A stretch of 64,000 nt of DNA from contig NZ_AP012325.1 in assembly GCF_001025195.1 (NCBI RefSeq), forward strand, positions 682,001 to 746,000, in the 5' to 3' direction. The notes under the pieces are model-generated. The model was not told where the DNA came from and did no database searches. It worked only from the letters and a program-made list of their open reading frames with translations. Below, piece after piece: positions 1-8,796 of the stretch (position 1 is its first letter; every line of letters starts with the position of its first letter). A program made the translations under genes and the position numbers. Source of the DNA: Bifidobacterium catenulatum DSM 16992 = JCM 1194 = LMG 11043 (GTDB taxonomy: Bacteria > Actinomycetota > Actinomycetes > Actinomycetales > Bifidobacteriaceae).

Positions 1-5
1 ACGCC

Positions 6-40
6 TTGAGGGTGGCTACGAAATACGTGGCCACCCTCAA
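6..40. terminator. Inverted repeat at the left edge, probable terminator
   Basis: Arms at 6-16 and 30-40 are perfectly complementary (11 bp, TTGAGGGTGGC and its complement) around a 13-base loop. It lies 38 bases beyond the stop of purB, so it could end the leftward purB transcript; it could equally end a gene lying left of the window. Neither side has a strong T run, so efficiency is uncertain. Confidence 0.55.
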
Positions 41-77
41 AATGCATGGTTTTTAGCGCTTATTCGACAGTTGCGGT

Positions 78-1520
78 TCAGCGGTCGAAATCTACCAGCT
101 TGCCGGCAACACCGGTATATGTTGCCGGAGTTAGCGCCTTCAAGCGGGCCGCTGTGTCATCGTCGAATGCCTGCTGGTCGATGAACTGTTCGACGGCCTC
201 CTTGGAGATTTCATGGCCGCGCATGAGCTCCTTGACTTTCTCATACGGCTTGTCCATGCCTGGCAGGCCAGCCAGTTCGCAGGCTCGCATGGCGGTCTGA
301 ATCGGCTCACCAAGCACCTCCCAGTTGGAGTCCAGCTCGGCTTCGATGGCGATGTCGTTCGGATGGATGGAATTCAGGCCGCCCATCAGATTATTGAGTG
401 CCAGCACGGAATAGCCCAGTGCGGAACCAATATTGCGCTGCGTGGTGGAATCGGTTAGATCGCGCTGCCAACGGGACTCTACGAGCGTTGCGGACAAGGT
501 GTCAAGCAGTGAGCAGGAGATCTCCAGATTCGCCTCAGCGTTTTCGAAACGGATTGGATTGACCTTGTGCGGCATGGTGGAGGATCCGGTGGCGCCCTTG
601 ACGGGAACCTGGGCGAACACGCCACGGGAGATGTACATCCATACATCCACGCACAGGTTGTGCAGAATACGGTTCGTGTGGCTGATGGTACCGTACAGCT
701 CGGCCTGCCAGTCATGCGATTCGATCTGCGTGGTCAACGGATTCCAAGTCAGACCCATGCGGTTGGTGACAAACTCACGGGAGACGGCAACCCAATCCAC
801 ATCCGGGCATGCGGCCAGATGTGCGCCAAACGTGCCGGTAGCGCCATTGATCTTGCCGAGATATTCCTGAGACTTGACCTTGTTCAGCTGGCGGTTCAGG
901 CGGTACACGTACACCGCAAGCTCCTTGCCCAGCGTGGTTGGGGTAGCCGGTTGGCCATGGGTCAGCGACAGCATGGCCTTGTCGCGGTATTCCTCGGCCT
1001 TCTGAGCCAGATGGTCGAGGATGGCCTGCGCGCCCGGCAGCCACACGTTCTCGATGCCGTTCTTCACACAGCGGGCAATGGACAGGTTGTTGATGTCTTC
1101 GGACGTGCAGGCGAAATGCACCAGGGTCTTGAGCCCGGTCAGCTGGGTTTCATGGCCGAGCACATCGGCGGCCTTGTCAAGCTGATCGTCGATGTAATAT
1201 TCCACGGCCTTCACATCATGATGGGTTTTGGCCTCATGGGCGGCATGCTGAGCGATGCCTTCGGCGCCGAAATCCTCAGGGATGGAGCGCAGGAACGCCT
1301 GCTCCTCATCGGTAAGCGGCTTGACGCCCGGAACGATGGTTTGATTGCCGTTGCCTTCAAAACCGTTGGCAAGCAGAATCATCCATTCGACTTCCACGCG
1401 CATGCGCTCGCGGTTCAATGCCGGTTCGCTCAAATATTCGACAAGCGGAGCGGTCTGCCCATGGTAGCGGCCGTCAAGAGGAGTTAATGCGATTGCAGGG
1501 GAGATATCAGTAAGCTTCAT
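78..1520 (-). CDS. purB: Adenylosuccinate lyase
   Basis: Cytosolic enzyme of purine synthesis: it cleaves SAICAR to AICAR plus fumarate and adenylosuccinate to AMP plus fumarate. The 480-residue product begins with the family-like stretch ISPAIALTPLDGRYHGQT and carries the fumarase/aspartase superfamily signature GSSTMPHKVNPI, whose flexible loop holds the catalytic serine. The TSEDINN segment is also typical of PurB. Length fits the longer (E. coli-like) PurB group. I chose the ATG at 1520 because family homology starts there; an in-frame ATG at 1532 is the alternative, and neither has a clear Shine-Dalgarno. It lies 114 bases after the hydrolase gene on the same strand, so it may have its own promoter. 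The assignment is secure. Confidence 0.95.
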   Translation of the reverse strand: MKLTDISPAIALTPLDGRYHGQTAPLVEYLSEPALNRERMRVEVEWMILLANGFEGNGNQTIVPGVKPLTDEEQAFLRSIPEDFGAEGIAQHAAHEAKTHHDVKAVEYYIDDQLDKAADVLGHETQLTGLKTLVHFACTSEDINNLSIARCVKNGIENVWLPGAQAILDHLAQKAEEYRDKAMLSLTHGQPATPTTLGKELAVYVYRLNRQLNKVKSQEYLGKINGATGTFGAHLAACPDVDWVAVSREFVTNRMGLTWNPLTTQIESHDWQAELYGTISHTNRILHNLCVDVWMYISRGVFAQVPVKGATGSSTMPHKVNPIRFENAEANLEISCSLLDTLSATLVESRWQRDLTDSTTQRNIGSALGYSVLALNNLMGGLNSIHPNDIAIEAELDSNWEVLGEPIQTAMRACELAGLPGMDKPYEKVKELMRGHEISKEAVEQFIDQQAFDDDTAARLKALTPATYTGVAGKLVDFDR

Positions 1521-1634
1521 AGGTAACAGCATACGTTCAGCCGTAAACGAGATCCGGGTATCTGTCCGCTCGGTGGATGTCGCCTATCGTGCGTTATCAG
1601 TTCTGCTCGGCTGCGGCATGGCCGCTGCGTGCTT

Positions 1635-3116
1635 TCATTTGCTCATACGACCTTCGAAATACATGACCTCCTGCAGGTCGCCGTCGAGAATCTCATCGAA
1701 ATGTTGTTCGTGGGTTTTCATGGCGGACGATCCCATATCGGTTGCGTTCTGATATGCGGCTTGATGATATTTCAGCCAATGCGTGATCTCCTTGTTGTCG
1801 GGAGCGTCTATGACGGGAGTTCCCGCGAACGTTGATTTCGGATTGTTGTCGGACTTGCTTGCGGTGCCGCGTACGGTCAGCCAATGTTCGGAATTGGGAT
1901 TGGGCGCGCCGTCGAGGGCTGCCACAAGCTCGTCGTCCATCTCCACGCTGGTCACCCACGTTTTGTCTGGAATCGGATGGTTGGCTACGGGCGATCCGGC
2001 GGTGACCACATGTTTGACGTCATAATCGTCCTTCAGATCCGATGCGATGGTGGCGGCGACGATGCCGCCCTGCGAATGCCCGATCAGAGCGACCGGCTCA
2101 TCGGAGTTGATGCCGGCCTGCTTCATGGCTTCCTGCACCATGCGTGCGCTGTCCGCCTCCATACGCTGCTTGCTATCGGAGCTCATAAGCTCAACGTTCT
2201 GCGGCCATCCGAACGGGGAATCCCGCTTGCCGTCGGTGCCGGGAATGGTGACGAGCCATGAGTTGGTGCCATCGGTTCTACGGTATTTGGAGATGGCGAT
2301 GGTACCGTACTCAAGCCCGCTGTTGAGATCGGCTTTGCCGAGACGTTCCTCGCCGAGACGTCGAAGATCTTCCATCGCTTCGCCCACGCTATGCGATTCT
2401 CGAACCACTTCGGTTTTCGGCCGGACTCGGGTGACGGTGAGGTTGTTGCCCTGAATCAGATTGTAGCCATGCGAGGATGTTTTGGAAATGTTGCCGGCCG
2501 CATGGTTGACTTCGTCGGCATGCAACAGGCCTGCGACTTTGCCGTATCCACTGAGCGCGGCGCCGGCCGCGCCCATAATGCCTTCCTGCGCCCAATCCAA
2601 CGAATCCAACAGGTAGATGGGGTTGGATTTACCTTCATTGATGGAACCCATCACATATCCCAAGGCAGACATGGCCATGCCAGCAAGTATCGACTCCTTC
2701 GGGAATGATGTGATCGTCAATTGCAGAAGTTCGTTCAAAGCCCTTCTACCGGCGTCATCGACTTGGGAATACAGAGATTGCGCACGAATGATCAAGGCCG
2801 ATAATTCAGACAATCGTGCCGCCATAGCTCCCAGTGCGCTCGCGTGGCTGTCGCAACGTTCGATGAGTTGATCGTACGGCAATTCGATATGGTCTGCGGC
2901 ATTGCAGTAGGAATTTGATCCGGACAGCAGGGCGGCGGCCGATGACGCATAGGGATAAGTGGAAAGCTGAAAGCTCAACGCCCGAAACGAGTCATGGGTG
3001 CGGTTCAATTCGTCGGCCGCATGGCTGAGCGCTTTCGCAGCATGCAGATATGCTTCGGTTTCCTCTGTGGAATATTTGCATCCGCCGCTGACTCTGGCGG
3101 TCACTTGCCAGCTCAT
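1635..3116 (-). CDS. WXG/LXG-like helical domain fused to a lipase-like alpha/beta hydrolase
   Basis: A 493-residue protein, not recognised as a named gene. Residues about 15-135 are predicted helical and rich in Ala, Leu and charged residues, like the N-terminal targeting domains of type VII secretion (LXG) proteins. Residues about 280-460 look like an alpha/beta hydrolase: an oxyanion-type IPGTDG at 291-296, the nucleophile elbow GHSQGG with Ser348, then an AGSP strand, candidate acid Asp394/Asp395 and candidate His446 or His451. This suggests a lipase/esterase. There is no classical signal peptide. The start at 3116 is chosen because ATGA there overlaps the stop of the preceding WXG-like gene, implying translational coupling; an ATG at 3134 is possible. 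It is the last gene of the moxR-vWA block. Secretion and lipid substrate are inference. Confidence 0.65.
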   Translation of the reverse strand: MSWQVTARVSGGCKYSTEETEAYLHAAKALSHAADELNRTHDSFRALSFQLSTYPYASSAAALLSGSNSYCNAADHIELPYDQLIERCDSHASALGAMAARLSELSALIIRAQSLYSQVDDAGRRALNELLQLTITSFPKESILAGMAMSALGYVMGSINEGKSNPIYLLDSLDWAQEGIMGAAGAALSGYGKVAGLLHADEVNHAAGNISKTSSHGYNLIQGNNLTVTRVRPKTEVVRESHSVGEAMEDLRRLGEERLGKADLNSGLEYGTIAISKYRRTDGTNSWLVTIPGTDGKRDSPFGWPQNVELMSSDSKQRMEADSARMVQEAMKQAGINSDEPVALIGHSQGGIVAATIASDLKDDYDVKHVVTAGSPVANHPIPDKTWVTSVEMDDELVAALDGAPNPNSEHWLTVRGTASKSDNNPKSTFAGTPVIDAPDNKEITHWLKYHQAAYQNATDMGSSAMKTHEQHFDEILDGDLQEVMYFEGRMSK

Positions 3117-3436
3117 GCCGCACCTACCGACCATAGGATGCGTGAGGTGTCGTTGAGCGCGTCTCGCAACGCCAAGGATTGCTTGCGTAACTCATCGAGC
3201 CGCGCGCGATATAATTCGGCGGCGGTTCCCGTCCAATCGGGTAGCGAACAGGATGCGAGCGCGGCGTCAAGATCATCGAGGCGTCGCGATGCGGAAGTGA
3301 GTCTGGCGTTGATCAGCGCTTGGGTGACGCGTATGCCGGTACGACAATGGCAGGGCATGCCCGGCATTGAAGCCAAGGTGTTGATGGGGTTGTACCCCAG
3401 TGAGGGAACAAACGGGTATGTGATTGAAGTGTTCAT
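3113..3436 (-). CDS. Small WXG100-like helical protein
   Basis: About 107 residues from the ATG at 3436. The C-terminal two thirds form two likely helices around an LPDWTGTAAELY turn, i.e. a W-x-G motif followed by an amphipathic helix, as in WXG100/ESAT-6-like proteins. The gene overlaps the following hydrolase by ATGA, so the two products are probably made together; in type VII systems such small helical partners escort larger toxins. The N-terminal region is the weak point: the frame stays open to 3586, no start has a good ribosome binding site, and ATG 3454 is an alternative. The preceding 156 bases contain a perfect DnaA-box-like nonamer at 3564-3572. Function is inferred from motif and context only. 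Confidence 0.55.
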   Translation of the reverse strand: MNTSITYPFVPSLGYNPINTLASMPGMPCHCRTGIRVTQALINARLTSASRRLDDLDAALASCSLPDWTGTAAELYRARLDELRKQSLALRDALNDTSRILWSVGAA

Positions 3437-3592
3437 AGCTGTATTGGAACACATCGGGCGGCTGCCGTGGCGTGGAGAACGAGACCTGTGGTCGGAGGAT
3501 GGTCGAAAAACAAGTTGCCGGCGTGTCGTCGTTGGAAAATCAACGAAAGCACGCCGGCATGCCTGTGGATAACTTGCTTGAAGCAAGTCCCC

Positions 3593-4159
3593 TTACCAAG
3601 GTTTTGCAGGTGAGGACGTTCCGTCGGAATCCTGTTTGGCGGCAGAACCGGAATCGTTGGAATCGGATTGGGTGGATTGCGCGTTCTGCGCCAGAAGCTC
3701 CTCGACTTTCTGACGCTGCTCGTCGGTCAATGTGCTTCCGTTGCCTTGATTGCCGTCGGTGATGGACTGCTCACCTTCGATGGCAGTGCCGGTATCGGAT
3801 TTTCCTGAATCCTGCATTGACTGGATCTTCTTGCGTATGGATTCGGTCAGTCTTGCCGAGACGGCGGCGTTATGTTCGATGGATGAACGCACGTTTGGCA
3901 ACAACAACGCGCCTGCCGCTCCGGCTTCACGGAATTGGGCGTCGGTCTGCTGCTGTTGGGTCTGTAATTTGTCGAAATCGGCGTCCTGCTGTTGGCTGGC
4001 TTTGATATTCGCGTTCAAGCTGTTCGTGGCTTGATTGTAGTTGCTTACGGAAGCGAGATTCACTATGGCAAGCGCGCCCACGGCGATTGAAATGGCCGCG
4101 ATGACGGCGATGATGATACGAACAGGCAAGGATGCGCGTGCTTTGACGGTCGTGCTCAC
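3593..4159 (-). CDS. Membrane-anchored coiled-coil protein of the moxR-vWA block
   Basis: A 188-residue protein of unknown function. One transmembrane helix (about residues 10-33, VRIIIAVIAAISIAVGALAI) is followed by a Gln/Asp-rich region likely to form a coiled coil, and a low-complexity Ser/Asp/Gln tail ending in PAKPW. I start it at the GTG at 4159, which has a clear AGGAGG five bases upstream and overlaps the stop of the vWA gene as GTGA. The open frame extends upstream to 4441, but that part is out-of-frame vWA coding sequence. Operon position suggests it works with the vWA proteins at the membrane. It might tether or assemble the complex, but nothing in the sequence proves that. Confidence 0.7.
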   Translation of the reverse strand: MSTTVKARASLPVRIIIAVIAAISIAVGALAIVNLASVSNYNQATNSLNANIKASQQQDADFDKLQTQQQQTDAQFREAGAAGALLLPNVRSSIEHNAAVSARLTESIRKKIQSMQDSGKSDTGTAIEGEQSITDGNQGNGSTLTDEQRQKVEELLAQNAQSTQSDSNDSGSAAKQDSDGTSSPAKPW

Positions 4160-5175
4160 AGCAGCCTCCTGGATTGCGTGATCCATGCTCCGGCTTCGAA
4201 AGCCAGCAGCAGCGCCACGGCAATGGCGAACGGCCAGACCACGGCGACGGTTCTCGTGCGTTGTTTGGTGGTGTGCGTGACACGCCATTGGCCGGATGCT
4301 TCTTTGGAGGCTCCGCTGCTCATGGTTGTTGTCGCGTTGAGTTGGATGGCGGTTCCGCTGAGTTCGTCGGCGATGGTGTTCATATCGTCGGCGTTCATGC
4401 GTGATACGCCAGGTTCGCCGGTTTCCGGATCGGTGACCCACTGTCCGTCGCCTTCGTTCACACTATCGCCGGTCATGGGGATGTTACCCCCTTGTTCGCT
4501 GCCGACGGCAATGGTGAACGCGTCGGAAAGGTAGCGGCGTAGTGATGAGAACGTACGACGTGTTTTCGAAGATGTCTGTTCGCCGTCCGAAATCAGGTAC
4601 AGCACAATCGCATCATCCGGGTGCTGCTCATGAATCGACTTGCATGTCAACAGCAACTGGTCAATCGGCACATCCAAAGTCGAACCGGCCGAAACGGAAG
4701 TCGATTCCGGTGCGAGCGTGTCCGCCCAATTGTCGATCGCTTTCGAATCGGGTGTCAATGGAACATCCAATGTTCCCGAAGCTCCGAATCGCAATGCCGC
4801 GAAACTGGAATTTGGGTACATGGCGGTGATGTCTTTCACGGCCTGCTTGGAAACATCCAAACGGCTGAGTTGCTCGTCGGAACCGTATTGCGCGTCCTTG
4901 ACCGCCATGGAACCGGTCACGTCGACCGCCACCACCACATCGGTGGTGTTGATCGCGCGGCTATTCGTGGATGAGACGATGCTTGGGGTCAATGCCATAA
5001 CGGCCACGAGCATGCAGGTAAGGGAACGTCTTACGCAAGCCCAGACGGTTTCGTCGCTTTGCCCTCGTCTGCGGATATGCAGCACGATCTGTGCGACTGC
5101 GCAAGCCAGCATGGCCACGGCGACCGCCAAGCCGACAGGCCAACCCAAAGCTGGGGAGAGCGTCAGATGATTCAT
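4156..5175 (-). CDS. Second vWA-domain membrane protein
   Basis: A 339-residue von Willebrand factor A protein. Two N-terminal membrane helices (about residues 12-33 and 50-66) precede a vWA domain with the metal-binding MIDAS motif DVTGS at residues 85-89, and a C-terminal helix sits near residues 300-325. This layout matches BatA/BatB-like proteins encoded beside moxR and DUF58 genes. vWA domains bind a divalent metal and act as protein-protein interaction modules; MoxR ATPases often remodel them. The start at 5175 overlaps the stop of the upstream vWA gene (ATGA), preferred over an ATG at 5241 inside that gene. Partner and target are unknown. Confidence 0.8.
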   Translation of the reverse strand: MNHLTLSPALGWPVGLAVAVAMLACAVAQIVLHIRRRGQSDETVWACVRRSLTCMLVAVMALTPSIVSSTNSRAINTTDVVVAVDVTGSMAVKDAQYGSDEQLSRLDVSKQAVKDITAMYPNSSFAALRFGASGTLDVPLTPDSKAIDNWADTLAPESTSVSAGSTLDVPIDQLLLTCKSIHEQHPDDAIVLYLISDGEQTSSKTRRTFSSLRRYLSDAFTIAVGSEQGGNIPMTGDSVNEGDGQWVTDPETGEPGVSRMNADDMNTIADELSGTAIQLNATTTMSSGASKEASGQWRVTHTTKQRTRTVAVVWPFAIAVALLLAFEAGAWITQSRRLL

Positions 5176-6239
5176 CGCTTCAACCTCCAAGCCAATATCA
5201 GCCAGAACACCATTACCACAGCCAGCGCCAATGTCCACCATCCAGGCGCGTCCGACATGGCGGCCTTGCTGCTTGACGCGCTTTCTTGGCTGCGACGTGA
5301 TTCGATTTGTTTGACCAGTTCGGAAACGGAAGCGCCGTTCGATTGCGTGAGAAACACGCCGTCATGTGATTCGATTTCGGATTTGAACTGACTGGTGGCC
5401 TGCTCCGATTCGCTTTGCTGTGGTCCGGAAAAAAGCCCGTCGACCGTGATTTCCGCCTGTTTGGTCAGGTCGAGTGCTTCCTGAAGCGTGTATGTCGGAT
5501 CTCCTGAAACGACATTATCGGTGGCGAGCACAATGGAAGCGGCACGTTGACGGGACGAGTTGTCCGCATTGGCGCTGCCGTAGGCGAAACCGGGCAGCAT
5601 GGCCGCACAGCTCACTACGCCGTCGCCGATTAGGGAAGTGGCGTCCTTGCGATTCTGAGTGCCTTCCAACCAGTCGGAGATCGCCTGATAGTCGCTGTCT
5701 TTCATCTTGTCGATATCATCTTGCGATTCAACACCCTTCAGTATCGTACTGGCCTTGTCGAGCTGCTCGGATACCAGCTCATAATCGTCGGTCAACGGAA
5801 ACACGGTACGTGACGTGGAATTGAAAATATTCAATCCGATGCGTTCGCCCTTGAAACTATCAACCAATCTGCGGTAGGTGTCGATCACTTCTCGGTCGTA
5901 AGGCAACGTCGATCCAGACACGTCCAAGCACAGCACGATATCGCGGCTGCTTGCGCGTTCCTCTCCTTCATCAACGGTGCTGGGGCGTGCCATCAACGCT
6001 ATCGTCAATACCAACGCGGCCACCAGCAGGACAGCGGCCATACGTGACAGCGTGCGCCACTGCCGGAACAGCTTCGACGCGGTTTCGGTGCTGAGATCGT
6101 CATCTAAGCTGAACGTTCGTGCGGATCCGGTATCGACATGCTTGCGTTTCGCGTCGACCAGCACCATGACGGCGATGACGGCCAATGCCGCAATCAGACC
6201 TGCGAAACCGGCCCACGGCCAGTGCCATGACAATTCCAT
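5172..6239 (-). CDS. First vWA-domain membrane protein
   Basis: A 355-residue relative of BatA/BatB proteins. Helices lie at about residues 8-28 and 66-84; the vWA domain begins at IVLCLDVSGST with the MIDAS residues D106-x-S108-x-S110, and a last helix is near residues 330-350 (WWTLALAVVMVFWLIL). The bulk of the vWA domain is therefore anchored at both ends. Its ATG directly abuts the upstream stop (TGA then ATG with no gap), so it is translationally coupled. Two consecutive vWA genes with different domain sequences suggest a hetero-oligomer rather than a recent duplication. The role in the envelope is unknown. Confidence 0.8.
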   Translation of the reverse strand: MELSWHWPWAGFAGLIAALAVIAVMVLVDAKRKHVDTGSARTFSLDDDLSTETASKLFRQWRTLSRMAAVLLVAALVLTIALMARPSTVDEGEERASSRDIVLCLDVSGSTLPYDREVIDTYRRLVDSFKGERIGLNIFNSTSRTVFPLTDDYELVSEQLDKASTILKGVESQDDIDKMKDSDYQAISDWLEGTQNRKDATSLIGDGVVSCAAMLPGFAYGSANADNSSRQRAASIVLATDNVVSGDPTYTLQEALDLTKQAEITVDGLFSGPQQSESEQATSQFKSEIESHDGVFLTQSNGASVSELVKQIESRRSQESASSSKAAMSDAPGWWTLALAVVMVFWLILAWRLKR

Positions 6240-6764
6240 TCATCGCCACCTTTCCACAAGATTGGCAACCCACTCTCCGGCTTGTTCGACGGTGGCCTCC
6301 CTGGCAGTGTGATTGCGTTCGGCATCAGCGAATTCCGGCGGATACAACGCTTCGATGGTCTGTCTGAGCAAGGTGAGACCATGCTGATTGCCTATCGTGC
6401 GTGGAGTCGCTTCAATATCGGTGAGCGTTTGGCTGCGCACATCGCTGCCGGTGGCTGCGGATGCAAAATCCCTTGCGATGGCCGCAAGCAGAGCGAACGC
6501 GTTCTCCCTCGTAAGATCGCCTTTGGCGTGACGGGCAACCACATCATCGATGCGTTCGTGCCATACCGACGTGCCCGTGGCCGCATCATGACGTCCGTGA
6601 TTGACTGTCTTCGTGGGCCTACGGTTCGGACGTGACAGCCACACCACGAGAATGACGAGTGCCACGGCGATGGCGATGCACATTGCGATGACGATGCCCA
6701 GACCCGTTTCGATATGAATCGGATCCATCGTGTCGAAACCGTTGTCGGACAAGGTGATGATCAT
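6240..6764 (-). CDS. Small single-pass membrane protein between DUF58 and vWA genes
   Basis: A 174-residue protein with one membrane helix near residues 18-43 (GIVIAMCIAIAVALVILVVW) and a charged cytoplasmic-looking remainder. I do not recognise the family. Such small proteins commonly sit between DUF58 and vWA genes in MoxR clusters. The start at 6764 (MIITLSDNG) is chosen because ATGA overlaps the DUF58 stop; upstream ATGs lie within DUF58. Conserved position and coupling indicate that its product is needed in fixed ratio with its neighbours. Confidence 0.7.
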   Translation of the reverse strand: MIITLSDNGFDTMDPIHIETGLGIVIAMCIAIAVALVILVVWLSRPNRRPTKTVNHGRHDAATGTSVWHERIDDVVARHAKGDLTRENAFALLAAIARDFASAATGSDVRSQTLTDIEATPRTIGNQHGLTLLRQTIEALYPPEFADAERNHTAREATVEQAGEWVANLVERWR

Positions 6765-7714
6765 GCCTTGCCTCCCAGAGTGAGCGCGGACGGGGCTTTC
6801 AGCTGATTGCGCGTGGAGCGGGCCAGGGAAACGGATACCATCCGAACGAATTCGCGGAACATGCGTTCGCTTGAATCGGCGCGGATTACGGTGGAACCGC
6901 AACGATTCAACTCATGCCGGACGGATGCGGACAGATATTCGCGGTGCGTGCGAACCTCCTGTGCTGTTTTGCCAGTGCGTAGGAATGCGGGGACGCGACG
7001 ATCGTTGCTCGCGTTGAACACCGTGCGCGCTTGTGCGTCGTCGAATGGATTGATGGTGGCCACGTCGATAAGCACCATCGGGTGGGTTCTCGCGATCCTG
7101 CGAATGGATTCCATATGACGTTCCTCAAGTGCGTGCTCGTCAGTGGCGAGTATGACCAGCGCATCCCTATCGCGAATGCGGTGGGCATACTTCAGCAAGG
7201 CGTCGATATTGCGGGGCTTGCTCCAATCACGTTGCAATGCATTGTCCAACGTCTGCTCGAATTGCGCGAGTCCGCCATTAAAAGGCACGCGAGTGATCGA
7301 ACCTGCGTCGCCGAACACGATGGACACTTCGTCTCCTCGGCGCAGGCTGAGCGAGGCGAACATGCACAAGGCGTTGGCTGCGACTTGGTGCGCCTGCTCA
7401 CCGGAAACGCAGGTGCCGGTCATCTCCTGTCCGACATCGAGCAAAAGCCAGGCTCGCGAGGTGGATGGGCGTTCCCGCTGCACCACCATTGGACGGCCAA
7501 CACGGGCACTGGTCTTCCAATCAATCCGTTTCGCTTCGTCTTCGGGTTCGTAGACGCGGATGTCCATGACATCGTCGGCGCCGAAACGTTTGTCCGACGC
7601 ATGCGCTCCCTCAAGAATGCCAAGCGCTTTACGGACGGTCGGCAGACTCAACGTGGTTCCGAGAGCCTCGATCTTGCTGCGGATCGGATCTTCGGAACGA
7701 ATTGCGTCGATCAT
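6761..7714 (-). CDS. DUF58 domain protein
   Basis: A 317-residue protein with the DUF58 signature VYEPEDEAKRIDWKTSARV near residues 53-72, followed by a vWA-like fold containing LLLDVGQEM. DUF58 proteins are near-universal companions of MoxR ATPases and are thought to be recruited or remodelled by them, but their biochemical activity is not established. The version here lacks the N-terminal membrane helices seen in many DUF58 proteins, so it is probably cytosolic. Start and stop both overlap neighbours by ATGA (7711-7714 and 6761-6764). Confidence 0.85.
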   Translation of the reverse strand: MIDAIRSEDPIRSKIEALGTTLSLPTVRKALGILEGAHASDKRFGADDVMDIRVYEPEDEAKRIDWKTSARVGRPMVVQRERPSTSRAWLLLDVGQEMTGTCVSGEQAHQVAANALCMFASLSLRRGDEVSIVFGDAGSITRVPFNGGLAQFEQTLDNALQRDWSKPRNIDALLKYAHRIRDRDALVILATDEHALEERHMESIRRIARTHPMVLIDVATINPFDDAQARTVFNASNDRRVPAFLRTGKTAQEVRTHREYLSASVRHELNRCGSTVIRADSSERMFREFVRMVSVSLARSTRNQLKAPSALTLGGKA

Positions 7715-8778
7715 GGAACGGGAACCGCCTGAACGATGGAGTCCACCACCTGGTCGCTGGTGATGCCGTCGGCAAGAGCTTCAAACGTTAGCAGAATGCG
7801 ATGGCGCAGCACCTCATGGGCGAAGGTTTTGACATCTTCCGGAACCACATAGTCGCGTCCCTGCATTAGCGCGTTGGCCTGTCCGATACGGATCAGCGCG
7901 ATGGATGCGCGCGGCGAAGCTCCGAGACGCACCAGCGTGGACAGTCCCTGTACCGGCTTGGTGCCTGCCCCTCGTGATGTGGCCGCGATATCGACCGCAT
8001 ATTTCATGATCGCGTCGGAAACATGCACGCGGCGGGCGACAGAGCGCAGGAATTCGACATCGCTGATGGATACGACATCTCCGGTGAGTACTCGTGAATC
8101 GAAGGTGTCGGAACCGCGACGGGTAAGCATGGAGAGCATGCGTTGCTCTTCCTGAGCGGTCGGATAGGTCATGACCGCCTTCATCATGAAACGGTCCATC
8201 TGCGCTTCAGGAAGGTTGAACGTGCCTTCCTCCTCGATGGGGTTCTGCGTGGCGATGACCATGAAAGGCTTCGGCAACGCAATGCGCTGGCCCCCGATGG
8301 TGGTGGCTCCTTCGGCCATGGCTTCAAGCATGGCCGACTGTGTTTTCGCGTTCGAACGGTTGATTTCGTCGAGCAGCACGAAATTGGCGTGGATGGGTCC
8401 GATCTGCGTGGAGAACTTCTGTGTGGCGAAATCGAAGACTTGGGTGCCCACCAGATCTGACGGCATCAGGTCTGGGGTGCACTGCACCCTTTTGAACGAT
8501 CCGGACACAGAGGTAGCCAGCGTTTGCGCTGCCGTGGTCTTGGCCAGGCCAGGCACGGATTCGATGAGAATATGGCCGCCTGCCACCAGTGTGGTGATCA
8601 GCGATTCACGAAGATTGTCCTGCCCTACCAAGGTCTGTGCGAAGCGTGCGCGGAGTCGTGCGCCGATTTGCTTCGCGCGGTTGATGTCTTCCGCAGACAA
8701 CGTGCTTGGTTTGCTGACGACCGGCATGGGAATGGGGGCCGGGGCCGGTGCCGGATTTTTTGGAGGGAATAAAGCCAT
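7711..8778 (-). CDS. MoxR-family AAA+ ATPase
   Basis: A 355-residue AAA+ chaperone-like ATPase. The Walker A motif is the MoxR-typical SVPGLAKTT (about residues 74-82), followed by Walker B LLDEINRSNAKTQSAMLEAM and a sensor motif ATQNPIEEEGTF. A Pro/Ala-rich N-terminus precedes the ATPase core. MoxR proteins assemble or metallate vWA proteins, and two vWA genes lie downstream in the same block. The gene starts 18 bases after ung, so ung and the whole module could share one transcript. No terminator is visible between them. Confidence 0.92.
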   Translation of the reverse strand: MALFPPKNPAPAPAPIPMPVVSKPSTLSAEDINRAKQIGARLRARFAQTLVGQDNLRESLITTLVAGGHILIESVPGLAKTTAAQTLATSVSGSFKRVQCTPDLMPSDLVGTQVFDFATQKFSTQIGPIHANFVLLDEINRSNAKTQSAMLEAMAEGATTIGGQRIALPKPFMVIATQNPIEEEGTFNLPEAQMDRFMMKAVMTYPTAQEEQRMLSMLTRRGSDTFDSRVLTGDVVSISDVEFLRSVARRVHVSDAIMKYAVDIAATSRGAGTKPVQGLSTLVRLGASPRASIALIRIGQANALMQGRDYVVPEDVKTFAHEVLRHRILLTFEALADGITSDQVVDSIVQAVPVP

Positions 8779-8796
8779 GATTGCTACTGTAACGGG

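Noticed and set aside
567..1487. Open frame opposite purB (306 codons)
   Set aside because: Antisense to purB; composition is His/Gly-rich without a start signal.
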